Below are positions 17,447 to 25,049 of a stretch of DNA of 40,971 nt, in pieces; positions within the stretch are counted from its first letter, which is position 1; every line of letters begins with the position of its first letter. The stretch covers positions 1 to 40,971 of the forward strand of contig JAFRFG010000004.1 of assembly GCA_017434455.1 (NCBI GenBank), given 5' to 3'. A program made the translations under genes and the position numbers. Origin of the DNA: Thermoguttaceae bacterium. GTDB lineage: Bacteria; Planctomycetota; Planctomycetia; Pirellulales; Thermoguttaceae. The notes under the pieces were generated by a model, which saw only the letters and a program-made list of their open reading frames with translations, did not search any database and was not told the origin of the DNA.

Positions 17447-19819
17447 GTGGAAAAGCGCGACTTTTTAACCCCTTTTTGGAGACGAACCCTGATGGTTCTC
17501 TTCTCCATTGGGTTTGTCGTCCTGTTTTACGGCGCCACACGCGGTCGGCAGCACATGTCGAACAGGGTCATCGACTGGCTCCCCGAGGGCTTTCAGGAGA
17601 CCCACGATTTCTACTGGTTCCAGGCGCATTTCTCCGAGACGTCGCTGTTGATGGTCAGCTGGGACGACTGCCTTCTGGAGGACCGGCGCGCCGATAAAAT
17701 CGCCGGCCGCCTCACCGCCCCGCGCGGCGACGGGGAGGAGCCCTTCTGCCAAAAGGTCACCACTACCGGGGAGATCTACCGGCAGCTTACCTCCGAACCG
17801 CTCAACCTCTCGCGGGAAGAGGCGTTCGACCGAATGACCGGGTGGATCCTCTCGCAGGATGGCCGGCAGGGGTGCCTGGTCGTTTTTCTCTCTAAAAACG
17901 GAACGGCCCATCCCCATGAGGCGATCGCGGAAATCCGTTCGGTCGCCGCCGAGGAGACCTCCCTCCCCCCCGACAAAATCGTGATGGCGGGCCCCTCGAT
18001 CGAAAGTGTCGCCATCGACGATGTCAGCAATCAGTCGCAGCGGCAGATCGTCCCGTTCTTTCTGCTCACCTGTGTGGTGATTCTTCTTTGTCTGCTGCGT
18101 TCCTGGATCGCCGTTTTGGCCATCTTCGCCGCCGCGGTCTTCAACGAGGAACTCAGCGGCGCGCTGATCTACTACACCGGCTGCAACACCGACTCGATCT
18201 CGCTTTTGTCGGCCTCGCTGCTGTTCGTCCTCACCGTCTCGGGAAGTCTGCATCTGCTCAACTACTACCGTGACAATATGGAACGTTCCGGTAAAAGAGG
18301 AGCCGTGGTCGCCGCGATCAAACACGCCTTCCTCCCCTGCTCCCTGGCCTGTCTGACGACGGTCCTCGGGCTTTTTTCGCTGGCGATCAGCAAAGTCCGC
18401 CCGATACGGATGTTCGGGATATTCTCGACCGTCGGGCTGATTCTCGGGACGTGCTTCTTCTTCCTGTCGATCGGCTCCTTCATCGAGCAGAATCCGGTCC
18501 GCCGCTGGGAGAATACCGGAAAAACCGCCCCCAAACCGACCCTGTTCACCTGGCTGTGGGGCTGGTTCCCCGGCTTTGTCGTGAAATACCACCGTGTTCT
18601 GGCTTTCTTCAGCTTGGCCCTTCTGGCCATCTACGGCTGGTCGCTCCCCAAACTGCAGACGACCGTCACCTTCCATGGGATGTTCCCCAAAGACGCCCCG
18701 GTGATCCGCGATTACAACTACCTGGAAGATCGAATCGGCGGTCTGGTCCCCCTGGAATTGGCGCTGAGTTTCCCGCGCGACGGGGATAATCGGCCGATTC
18801 TCGCGCAGCTTCAGCTGCTCGACGCGGTTGACGCGGCGCTGTGGGAGATCGACTCGATCCAGACGACCGTCTCGGCCCTGAACTTCCTGCCGTACCTCCC
18901 CGACGACAGCGGTTCGGCCGCCGGCGCGACGGTCAGGCGAACGGTCTTCAACAAGGTGGTGGCCGAACATATCGATTCTCTGCGGCAGGCCAATATGTTC
19001 GACGATCGGGAGCTTCCGGTCGATATCGACCGCGGCCTGATCCCCGCCGACCGCTGGCGGATCAGTATCCGCGTCAAGGCGCAGGACAACATCGATTACG
19101 GCCCGTTCCTGGCGACTATCAAAGAGACGGTCGGCCGGGTTATCAGCGAAAACCAAGAGTCCTTTGGCCTGAAAGGGACCACCGCCCTGATCACCGGCGG
19201 GATTCCTCTGGCCCATAAAGCGCAAAAACAGCTGCTCGACGATCTATCGTCAAGTTACCTGTCCGCCTTTATCATGATTCTCCTCACCCTGATGGTCCTC
19301 CTTAGGGGGATTATCCCCGGCTGTGTGGCGATGATCCCCAATATCTTCCCGAGCGTCCTGATCTTCGGCGCGATGGCCGCGATCAAACGGCCGGTCGATA
19401 TGGGAACGATGATGACCGCCTCGGTCGCCCTGGGGATCTCGGTCGACGGGACGATCCATTTCCTCAACTGGTATAAGCAGGGGCTCTGCGCGGGGATGTC
19501 CCGCGAGGAAGCGGTCGGCTTCGGTTACCGCCACTGCGCCACGGCGATGGTCCAAAGCACCATCATCTGCGGCGGCGGCATGCTCATCTTTGCCTTCAGC
19601 CGTTTCCTTCCGATCTCCCGTTTCGCCTGGATGATGGCGATCCTGCTGCTGGCGGCGCTGTACGGCGACCTGGTCCTCTTCCCCTCGCTGCTGGCCGGCC
19701 CGATCGGGAAATGCTTCTATCGAACAGCCAAAAATCATGTTCCCGACACCGCCGCCGCGCCGCTGCCCGGCCAACAGAGCGCCGAGTCCTCGGCCTCCGC
19801 GCGGATCACCCCCCTTTAG
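17447..19819 (+). CDS. RND/MMPL-family exporter
   Basis: A 790-residue inner-membrane protein with the RND duplication. One helix (residues about 13-30) and a periplasmic domain precede five helices at about 197-345. A second helix-domain-helix repeat follows, with helices near 383-400 and 603-765. The second half shows the sterol-sensing/MMPL-type signature ASVALGISVDGTIHFLNWY with an acidic residue in the helix for proton coupling. Such proteins export lipids or hydrophobic compounds. The start is GTG at 17447 (MEKRDFLTPF) with AGAGG about ten bases upstream. There is no membrane-fusion or outer-membrane partner beside it, so the substrate stays open. Confidence 0.85.
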   Translation: MEKRDFLTPFWRRTLMVLFSIGFVVLFYGATRGRQHMSNRVIDWLPEGFQETHDFYWFQAHFSETSLLMVSWDDCLLEDRRADKIAGRLTAPRGDGEEPFCQKVTTTGEIYRQLTSEPLNLSREEAFDRMTGWILSQDGRQGCLVVFLSKNGTAHPHEAIAEIRSVAAEETSLPPDKIVMAGPSIESVAIDDVSNQSQRQIVPFFLLTCVVILLCLLRSWIAVLAIFAAAVFNEELSGALIYYTGCNTDSISLLSASLLFVLTVSGSLHLLNYYRDNMERSGKRGAVVAAIKHAFLPCSLACLTTVLGLFSLAISKVRPIRMFGIFSTVGLILGTCFFFLSIGSFIEQNPVRRWENTGKTAPKPTLFTWLWGWFPGFVVKYHRVLAFFSLALLAIYGWSLPKLQTTVTFHGMFPKDAPVIRDYNYLEDRIGGLVPLELALSFPRDGDNRPILAQLQLLDAVDAALWEIDSIQTTVSALNFLPYLPDDSGSAAGATVRRTVFNKVVAEHIDSLRQANMFDDRELPVDIDRGLIPADRWRISIRVKAQDNIDYGPFLATIKETVGRVISENQESFGLKGTTALITGGIPLAHKAQKQLLDDLSSSYLSAFIMILLTLMVLLRGIIPGCVAMIPNIFPSVLIFGAMAAIKRPVDMGTMMTASVALGISVDGTIHFLNWYKQGLCAGMSREEAVGFGYRHCATAMVQSTIICGGGMLIFAFSRFLPISRFAWMMAILLLAALYGDLVLFPSLLAGPIGKCFYRTAKNHVPDTAAAPLPGQQSAESSASARITPL

Positions 19820-19874
19820 TCTGTCCCCGGGTCTGGCGGCCCGTTCTTTTTTCGCGCGCCGGTCCGGTTCCCTC

Positions 19875-19903
19875 TTGGCGGAATCGGCGGCCGGCATTAC
19901 AAT
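19875..19903 (+). promoter_or_regulatory. Probable thi operon promoter
   Basis: TTGGCG (19875-19880), exactly 17 bases, TACAAT (19898-19903). The start point would be near 19910, just before the hairpin at 19922. Confidence 0.55.
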
Positions 19904-19921
19904 ACCTTCCAGACGTGAGAC

Positions 19922-19977
19922 AGCGCGTCCGGGGTGTACCACCATCGGTGCAGATTCCCGGGCGCGCTGTTTTTTTT
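19922..19977 (+). terminator. Attenuator-like terminator before thiS
   Basis: AGCGCGTCCGGG (19922-19933) pairs with CCCGGGCGCGCT (19957-19968) over 12 bp (one T-G wobble). A small CACC/GGTG hairpin lies in the loop, and eight T residues follow. It lies between a promoter and thiS, so it can either end the exporter transcript or act as a regulated terminator of the thi operon. I do not see the conserved TPP riboswitch core (CTGAGA ... ACCTGATCTGG-like). Confidence 0.75.
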
Positions 19978-20004
19978 CGCAGACGGCAAAGGAAAGGGAC
20001 ACGA

Positions 20005-20196
20005 ATGGTAATCATCAACGGAGAACCGAAAGACGCGGCCGGAAAGACGGTGATGGAGCTGCTTGCATCGATGAAGCTGCTCCCCGAACGAACGGCGGTC
20101 ATCGTCGAGGGGGAGATTCTGCCGAAATCCGGCTACGACAGGATTCTCGCCGACGGCGAGACGGTGGAAATCATCGGTTTTGTGGGGGGCGGCTGA
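20005..20196 (+). CDS. thiS: Sulfur carrier protein ThiS
   Basis: A 63-residue ubiquitin-fold protein ending in Gly-Gly (FVGGG), the C-terminus that is converted to thiocarboxylate and gives sulfur to the thiazole ring made by ThiG. The start MVIINGEPK is typical, and AAGGAAAGGG lies upstream of the ATG. It is the first gene of thiS-thiG-thiH-tenI. A ThiF adenylyltransferase would be needed to activate it; none is in the window. Confidence 0.92.
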   Translation: MVIINGEPKDAAGKTVMELLASMKLLPERTAVIVEGEILPKSGYDRILADGETVEIIGFVGGG

Positions 20197-20200
20197 CAGG

Positions 20201-20389
20201 ATGTTCACGGAAGAAACATTCGCGCGGGGGGTGCGCCTCACCTAAGAAAAACCGCGCCGATCGGTTCGCCGGCCGCGGCTGGCCTTCGGCAGCGCCGGCG
20301 CGATCGTGACAGGATACGTGACCGAGAAGCTGACCCTCGGCGGCGGCTGTGTGGCATCACGCGTGAGGCAGATCATTCCGGGACAATAA
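20201..20389 (+). pseudogene. Degenerate open frame between thiS and thiG
   Basis: Four bases after the thiS stop an ATG opens a frame (MFTEETFARGVRLT) that hits TAA near 20243. The same frame then stays open to 20389 and ends in a protein-like stretch (AFGSAGAIVTGYVTEKL, then [16 protein letters not shown]). This 215-base gap is where thiF or another thi gene often lies. It may be the remains of a deleted gene. I cannot assign it to a family, and it could be chance. Confidence 0.25.
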
Positions 20390-20411
20390 ACGGACAAAGT
20401 GGGATAAGAAA

Positions 20412-21173
20412 ATGGCAGACGCTCTTGTGATCGCAGGACATGAATTTTCCTCGCGTTTCATTCTCGGCTCGGGCAAGTTTGATCTCGACTTAATCCGCGC
20501 GGCGGTCGAGCACGCTAAAGCGCAGATCGTGACACTCGCCCTGCGGCGCGTCAACAGCTTCAGCGGCAATATCCTGGAGCATATCCCCGAAGGGGTAACG
20601 CTCCTTCCCAATACCTCCGGGGCGAGGAACGCGGAAGAGGCGCTCAAAATCGCGCGGCTGGCCCGCGAGGCGGGCTGCGGCGGATTGATCAAGATCGAGG
20701 TCATACGCGATTCCAAGTACCTTCTGCCCGACAATTATCAGACGGCGAAGGCGTGTGAAATGCTCGCCAAAGACGGCTTTATCCCCCTGCCGTATATGTA
20801 TCCCGATCTGTACGCGGCGCGGGATATGGCCAACGCGGGGGCGGCGGCGATCATGCCGCTCGCCGCTCCGATCGGCTCGAATCAGGGGCTCGCGGCTAAG
20901 CAGTTTATCCGCATCCTTATCGAGGAGATCGACCTGCCGATCATCGTGGACGCGGGGATCGGCAAACCGTCGCAGGCCTGTGAGGCGATGGAGATGGGCG
21001 CCGCGGCGGTTATGGCCAATACCGCGATCGCGACCGCGGGGAATATCGTGGAGATGGCCAAAGCGTTCCGTCACGCGATCATCGCGGGAAGAACGGCCTA
21101 TCTCGCCGGTACGGGCCGGGTACTTGACCGGGGCAGCGCCTCTTCTCCGCTGACGGGCTTTATTCAGGATTGA
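20412..21173 (+). CDS. thiG: Thiazole synthase
   Basis: ThiG makes the thiazole phosphate of thiamine from deoxyxylulose phosphate, dehydroglycine and ThiS thiocarboxylate. The 253-residue (beta/alpha)8 protein has FILGSGKF at the start, [11 protein letters not shown], the Schiff-base lysine (Lys94 in GGLIKIEVI), [12 protein letters not shown], and the phosphate-binding [11 protein letters not shown] and [11 protein letters not shown]. The length fits the family. It works with ThiH, the next gene. Confidence 0.95.
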   Translation: MADALVIAGHEFSSRFILGSGKFDLDLIRAAVEHAKAQIVTLALRRVNSFSGNILEHIPEGVTLLPNTSGARNAEEALKIARLAREAGCGGLIKIEVIRDSKYLLPDNYQTAKACEMLAKDGFIPLPYMYPDLYAARDMANAGAAAIMPLAAPIGSNQGLAAKQFIRILIEEIDLPIIVDAGIGKPSQACEAMEMGAAAVMANTAIATAGNIVEMAKAFRHAIIAGRTAYLAGTGRVLDRGSASSPLTGFIQD

Positions 21174-21179
21174 GGCGCC

Positions 21180-22340
21180 ATGGAAAGAATCGACCCGATG
21201 AAGTACCTTCCGGGAATGGAAGTGCTTGAGAACTCCGACATCGAAGAACAGGTCGTTCGCGCGATGGAGGAGTACGATTACAACCGATACACGGCCGATG
21301 AGGTGAGGCGGGCCCTGGCCGCCGACTATCTGACACCGGAGGATTTTGGCGCGCTTCTTTCACCCGCCGCCGAGCCGTTTCTCGAGGCCATGGCCCGCCG
21401 CGCCAGGGCGGAAACACGAAAGCATTTCGGCAATTCGGTGCTGCTGTTCACCCCGCTGTACATCTCCAACTACTGCGAAAACCATTGCGTCTACTGCGGT
21501 TTTAACCGAGCGAACAAGATACGCCGCGCGAAACTTAGTGAGGACGGCATCCGGGCGGAGATGGAAGCGATCGCGAAGACGGGGATGGAGGAGGTCCTTA
21601 TCCTCACCGGCGAGAGCAGAACAATGAGCGGCGTTGAGTATATAGGCCGTGCCTGCGAGATCGCCCGGACCTATTTTAAGAACGTCGGGATCGAGGTCTA
21701 TCCGATGAATACCGATGAATACGCGTACCTGCACCAGCGAGGCGCGGACTATGTGACGGTATTTCAGGAGACCTACGACCGCGGCGGTTATGAGCGGCTT
21801 CATCTGGCGGGTCACAAACGCGTTTTTCCGTACCGTCTCAACGCGCAGGAACGGGCGCTGCGCGGCGGCATGCGCGGCGTCGCTTTCGCGGCGCTTTTAG
21901 GGCTTTGCGATTTTAGAAAGGACGCCTTCGCCGTGGGGACTCACGCCCGCGCGATACAGCGCCGCTATCCCCACGCCGAGATTTCGTTCAGCTGTCCGCG
22001 CCTTCGCCCTATCATCAACAACGACAAGATCAACCCGAAAGATGTTCATGAGCGACAGCTTCTCCAGGTCATGTGCGCGTACAGGATTTTCATGCCCTTC
22101 GCGGGACTGACGATCTCGACCAGGGAAAGAGTGCTTTTCCGTGACAATGTGATCGGTATGTGCGCGACCAAAATCTCGGCGGGAGTCAGCACGGGGATCG
22201 GGAGCCATACCGAAGAAGACACTGCCGGGACAGGGGACTCGCAGTTTGAAATCAGCGATGGTCGGTCTTTGGAAGAAGTGATCGCGGCGATCAAAAGCCG
22301 CGGCCTGCAGCCGGTTTTAAATGATTATGTCTACCTATAA
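21180..22340 (+). CDS. thiH: 2-iminoacetate (dehydroglycine) synthase, radical SAM
   Basis: ThiH cleaves tyrosine with a radical SAM mechanism to give dehydroglycine for ThiG, the anaerobic route (the aerobic one uses ThiO). The 386-residue protein has the cluster-binding Cys99-x3-Cys103-x2-Cys106 in NYCENHCVYCGF and the usual ThiH C-terminal regions. GAGG lies four bases before the ATG at 21180; an in-frame ATG at 21198 is an alternative. It starts seven bases after thiG and overlaps tenI by 14-20 bases. Confidence 0.95.
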   Translation: MERIDPMKYLPGMEVLENSDIEEQVVRAMEEYDYNRYTADEVRRALAADYLTPEDFGALLSPAAEPFLEAMARRARAETRKHFGNSVLLFTPLYISNYCENHCVYCGFNRANKIRRAKLSEDGIRAEMEAIAKTGMEEVLILTGESRTMSGVEYIGRACEIARTYFKNVGIEVYPMNTDEYAYLHQRGADYVTVFQETYDRGGYERLHLAGHKRVFPYRLNAQERALRGGMRGVAFAALLGLCDFRKDAFAVGTHARAIQRRYPHAEISFSCPRLRPIINNDKINPKDVHERQLLQVMCAYRIFMPFAGLTISTRERVLFRDNVIGMCATKISAGVSTGIGSHTEEDTAGTGDSQFEISDGRSLEEVIAAIKSRGLQPVLNDYVYL

Positions 22341-22890
22341 TGGGCTTGATATCATCGCGGTGACGGCGCGGCGGCTGTGTCCCCGCCTGCTGTGGGAGCA
22401 GATACCGTACATCGCGCAGGCGGGGATCGGCAAGGTGATGTTAAGAGAAAAAGACCTGTCGCCCGATGAGTATGCCCCTCTGGCGGAAAAAGTCTGCCGC
22501 GCGTGTGAACAGTGCGGCACCACGCTCATCATTCATCACTTTACAGACACCGCCCGAACGCTCGGCGTAAAGAATATCCATCTGCCCCTCCCCGAGCTGA
22601 CCGGGGAGCTTTGTGGGGAATTTGACAGGGTAGGAACATCGATCCACAGCGCCGAACAGCTTCGGGAGGCGTACGAACTCGGCGCGGATTACGTGACGGC
22701 GGGGCATATTTTCCCCACGCACAGTAAGAAAGATCTGCCGCCCAGGGGGCTTGCCTTCCTGTCGGATATCTGCCGGCAGTCCCCCCTTCCGGTATACGCC
22801 ATCGGCGGCATTGATATCGATAAACTCCCCTCCATCGCCCGGACGGGCGCCTTCGGCGCCTGCATGATGTCCGCGGCGATGAGACTGTAG
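22321..22890 (+). CDS. tenI: TenI-like thiazole tautomerase (ThiE/TenI family)
   Basis: The 189-residue TIM-barrel protein belongs to the ThiE/TenI family. It lacks the ThiE magnesium ligands: the 'ND' and 'GQED' positions read HHFTD and HLPLPE. Instead it keeps the TenI-like stretch VGTSIHSAEQL...ADYVTAGHIF, with His129 at the place of the TenI catalytic histidine, and AIGGID. I therefore favour thiazole tautomerase over thiamine-phosphate synthase. Two ATGs (22321, 22327) lie inside the thiH end, with no clear Shine-Dalgarno, so coupling to thiH is likely. Its 3' end is duplicated at 24734. Confidence 0.75.
   Translation: MIMSTYNGLDIIAVTARRLCPRLLWEQIPYIAQAGIGKVMLREKDLSPDEYAPLAEKVCRACEQCGTTLIIHHFTDTARTLGVKNIHLPLPELTGELCGEFDRVGTSIHSAEQLREAYELGADYVTAGHIFPTHSKKDLPPRGLAFLSDICRQSPLPVYAIGGIDIDKLPSIARTGAFGACMMSAAMRL
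22801..22882 (+). repeat. Direct repeat copy 1 (tenI 3' end)
   Basis: These 82 bases match 24734-24815 without gaps at 76 positions by hand count. Here they are the natural end of tenI. Weaker similarity continues for about 60 bases downstream in both places (TCGGCGATCCTGCGCCG against TTGGCGATCCGCGCCG). Confidence 0.85.
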
Positions 22891-22894
22891 GCAC

Positions 22895-23005
22895 CGTTCG
22901 ATGGTGTTTTATGTCGGTCGGCGATCCTGCGCCGTGAATCTTTGGCCGTTGGTTTTGCTCGCGCCGGTCGTCATCCGGGGTGGTCTCGATGACCTTTTTA
23001 CGCAT
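22895..23005 (-). other. Start of a truncated minus-strand frame beside the cassette
   Basis: An ATG at 23005 opens MRKKVIETTPDDDRREQ..., diverging from the 87-codon gene and eight bases from its -35 box. The frame runs straight into antisense tenI, so only about 37 codons could be original. The prophage copy has the start of the fibre gene in the same place. It may be a cut-off phage gene. Confidence 0.3.
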
Positions 23006-23012
23006 GGTGGTA

Positions 23013-23041
23013 TTGCCTTTTATTTGTGTCTTGATTATGAT
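23013..23041 (+). promoter_or_regulatory. Promoter of membrane cassette A
   Basis: TTGCCT (23013-23018), 17 bases, TATGAT (23036-23041). The same boxes and spacing, with much of the surrounding sequence, occur before the prophage copy (30508-30536). Confidence 0.75.
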
Positions 23042-23062
23042 CTCCCTTGGGAGAGTACGGAT

Positions 23063-23326
23063 ATGAAAGAGTTTTTTAATGATCCATTTTTTTATGGTGG
23101 AGTCTTCTACCTATATCTTATCGTTGCTATTGTGTTATTGTTGCCCAAGAGCTTTATTAAAGACTATTTTAATCTAACTAAAGAACGGCAATTCACACGC
23201 TGGGGCGCGATCGTTCACTTAGCGGATAATATGAAATCGGAAACAGACTCGCCGTTGTCCTATTACTTCTTCGATTTCCTCACTATAATCATAGTCATTT
23301 TGTTGATTATCCTCCTTTTTCATTGA
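23063..23326 (+). CDS. 87-residue two-helix membrane protein, copy A
   Basis: I do not recognise the family. The protein begins MKEFFNDPFF and has two hydrophobic helices (about 10-28 and 66-86) around a polar centre with TRWGAIVHLADN and SETDSPLSYYFF. By eye it is identical to the prophage copy at 30558-30821 over most of residues 47-75 and has exactly the same length; it is more distant from copy C (25050-25313). GGGAGAG lies upstream of the ATG. The open frame extends upstream to 22901, but that part covers the promoter and is not conserved in the other copies. The central segment is probably cytoplasmic. A role in phage exclusion or lysis control is only a guess from context. Confidence 0.75.
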   Translation: MKEFFNDPFFYGGVFYLYLIVAIVLLLPKSFIKDYFNLTKERQFTRWGAIVHLADNMKSETDSPLSYYFFDFLTIIIVILLIILLFH

Positions 23327-23443
23327 ATTCACGCTACACCAACCGAGAACACCATGTATCGACATATCAAACACCGTCCGATTTTGGAATTCCCCATAGA
23401 CCGTCGTGTTCGATATCCCACCGCCGCTGGCGAACATCGTCAT
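23327..23443 (-). pseudogene. 3' remnant of a phage distal tail gene
   Basis: The minus strand reads GGGISNTTVYGEFQNRTVFDM, matching the C-terminus of the prophage protein at 30823-31668 (GGISNVAVYKEFQNQPAFNM). Only about 35 codons remain, the stop codon is lost, and the upstream part is replaced by the promoter of the mini-gene at 23492. As in the prophage, it converges on the 87-codon gene. Confidence 0.75.
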
Positions 23444-23465
23444 TTTGGCTGTTGTGTCCTATAAT
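23437..23465 (+). promoter_or_regulatory. Promoter of mini-gene A
   Basis: TATAAT at 23460-23465 with TCGTCA (23437-23442) 17 bases upstream, four of six matches at -35. Confidence 0.45.
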
Positions 23466-23491
23466 TATCATTTATTGGAGGTACGTATATC

Positions 23492-23614
23492 ATGCGAATG
23501 TATAAGATTCCCCGATGGTATCGCATCATGTGGGTTATCATTGAGTTGTATCTGATTGATTTGTTTTATGGACTCACGGCGGTAGCGTTTATACTCTATT
23601 CGCGCTTTATCTAG
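23492..23614 (+). CDS. 40-residue single-helix membrane mini-protein A
   Basis: The frame reads MRMYKIPRWYRIMWVIIELY and ends in LYSRFI, with one hydrophobic helix (about 12-36). GGAGG lies nine bases before the ATG. A second mini-protein at 25602-25739 shares the K-x-P-x-W-Y pattern at the same place in the chain and follows another 87-codon gene, which supports it being real. The function is unknown. A hairpin (AGGTGTG/CACACCT, 23621-23653) follows. The remaining 140 bases before the nuclease show no gene. Confidence 0.55.
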   Translation: MRMYKIPRWYRIMWVIIELYLIDLFYGLTAVAFILYSRFI

Positions 23615-23796
23615 ACCAAGAGGTGTGAGGGGAATATCCCGAGCGCCACACCTGTCTCCCATATTGATCACGTTCCTCGATAGAGATGGCAGTTCTTCGT
23701 CACTTGGCGAGTTTTCACTGAACAGGGAACCGTCGAGCCGCCGCGGCGAGTGAGGTTAAACAACGAAAGTCCGCTTGATAACTGAAAGATTAACCG

Positions 23797-24747
23797 ATGA
23801 TCCGCCGCGCAAATTGTTTATCTCTTATCCTTGCCGCCATTCTCGCCGTCTGTGCCTCCGGCGCGGAAATGATCGTTCCGGATGCCGTCCCGGAGTTCGA
23901 AACCGTGACGGTCCAGCGGGTGATCGACGGCGACACGATAGAGATTAAGTCCGACGAATTCGGAACGCAGATGGTCCGGCTCGTTGGGGTGAATTGCCCC
24001 GAGTGGACGAAAAAGAAAGAACCGTTCGGCGCCGAGGCGACCGAGTTCACAAAAAAAGCGCTCGCGTCGGCGGGGAACGTCGTCACGCTCGAAACCGATG
24101 GGGAAATCTACGATCGTTTTAATAGGCGGCTGTCTGTCGTCTGGCTCGGTGACCGTCGGGACGGTGAAACGCTCAACGAGCAGCTGCTACGCGCCGGACT
24201 GGCCGTGGCGAATCTCAAATATGAATATTCGGAAGAATTAAAAGACAGATACCGCGCCGCCGTCGGCGACGCGATGGATAACGCTCATGGACTGTATGGC
24301 GGAGACAGCCGAGAGCAACTGTCCGAGATGGAGATTGAGAACGAAAAACAATTCGCCCTGGAAGAGGGGAAGTTCTGGGTGTCGAACACCGGGAAAATCC
24401 ATAGCCGGGGGTGTAAGTTTTACCAAAAGGGCAACGGGTATTTCACCAACGAAGACGATAAGGAGCACCACTGTAAGCTGTGTTTAAATCATGATGGCGG
24501 ACAACGGAGCGAATCTGTCATTCTGGCCCAGCCGAGGTCGAAGGAGCAGACCACGCCGCCTAAAGGGCCCCTTTGGGTCTCCCATACCGGGAAAGTCCAC
24601 TGCCAGGGGTGCCGGTATTACGGCAAAGGCGAAGGGGAGTACGTCGAGGACCTCGTCGGTTATGATAACCTATGCGGGATATGTATGGTCAGAACAACTG
24701 GCAATAAAAAAAGCCGCCGGCCCGACGAGGGGGATCGGCGGCATTGA
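23797..24747 (+). CDS. Secreted staphylococcal-type nuclease with two zinc-finger-like repeats
   Basis: The 316-residue protein starts with a signal peptide (MIRRANCLSLILAAILAVCASGA). The nuclease domain (about 35-168) has VIDGDTI, RLVGVNCPE and YDRFNRRL, giving Arg61, Glu69 and Arg110 at the catalytic positions; the calcium-ligand Asp40 of the classic enzyme is Asn66 here. The C-terminus holds two copies of a roughly 40-residue motif (192-230 and 258-297) with WVS[NH]TGK[IV]H..GC.[FY]Y.KG.G and a closing C-x2-C, resembling the Ada-type metal-binding fold. It probably cleaves DNA or RNA outside the cytoplasm. The last four codons and the stop lie in the duplicated tenI sequence, so the original C-terminus may have been cut. 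No strong Shine-Dalgarno is seen. Confidence 0.8.
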   Translation: MIRRANCLSLILAAILAVCASGAEMIVPDAVPEFETVTVQRVIDGDTIEIKSDEFGTQMVRLVGVNCPEWTKKKEPFGAEATEFTKKALASAGNVVTLETDGEIYDRFNRRLSVVWLGDRRDGETLNEQLLRAGLAVANLKYEYSEELKDRYRAAVGDAMDNAHGLYGGDSREQLSEMEIENEKQFALEEGKFWVSNTGKIHSRGCKFYQKGNGYFTNEDDKEHHCKLCLNHDGGQRSESVILAQPRSKEQTTPPKGPLWVSHTGKVHCQGCRYYGKGEGEYVEDLVGYDNLCGICMVRTTGNKKSRRPDEGDRRH

Positions 24748-24829
24748 TATCGACAAACTCCCCTCCATCGCGCGGGCGGGAGCTTCCGGCGCCTGCATGA
24801 TGTCCGCGGCGATGATGATTGCGTTTTAA
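24734..24829 (+). repeat. Direct repeat copy 2: tenI 3'-end fragment
   Basis: It encodes IGGIDIDKLPSIARAGASGA and continues to CMMSAAMMIAF-stop, almost the end of TenI, without the first 160 residues. The break is sharp at 24734. Upstream sequence belongs to the nuclease gene, which uses a TGA inside this repeat as its stop. It has its own altered last codons (MMIAF instead of MRL). Confidence 0.85.
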
Positions 24830-24834
24830 GTCTG

Positions 24835-24965
24835 TTGGCGATCCGCGCCGCTTTGGGACAGATTGAATGGAGAGTTCCCCGCGCTCGGTCAGCGAACCAT
24901 ATTGATTTGCCGGATGTTTCCCAACGCCGAGTCGGACTTCCGGGTATACCGCGGGACATCACCAC
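24835..24965 (-). other. Start of a second truncated minus-strand frame
   Basis: An ATG at 24965 opens MVMSRGIPGSPTRRWETSGK..., diverging from copy C and 18 bases from its -35 box, then runs into antisense tenI fragment. The layout copies that at 22895-23005, and the ends nearest tenI look alike. No function can be given. Confidence 0.25.
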
Positions 24966-24983
24966 GGTTTTATCATAAGAGTC

Positions 24984-25012
24984 TTGCCCTCCACCATCTT
25001 GTTGTGTATACT
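24984..25012 (+). promoter_or_regulatory. Promoter of membrane cassette C
   Basis: TTGCCC (24984-24989), 17 bases, TATACT (25007-25012); same geometry as at copies A and B. Confidence 0.7.
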
Positions 25013-25049
25013 TTCAGCCGTTGTCTCGACTTCATTCGGAGGATTCGAA

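Noticed and set aside
19900..20004. TPP riboswitch before thiS
   Set aside because: The conserved CTGAGA-type core and the paired arms are not present; only a promoter and a terminator-type hairpin are visible.
22901..23326. 141-codon version of membrane cassette A
   Set aside because: The extra N-terminal part covers the promoter and is not shared with copies B and C; the ATG at 23063 has the Shine-Dalgarno and equal length in all three.
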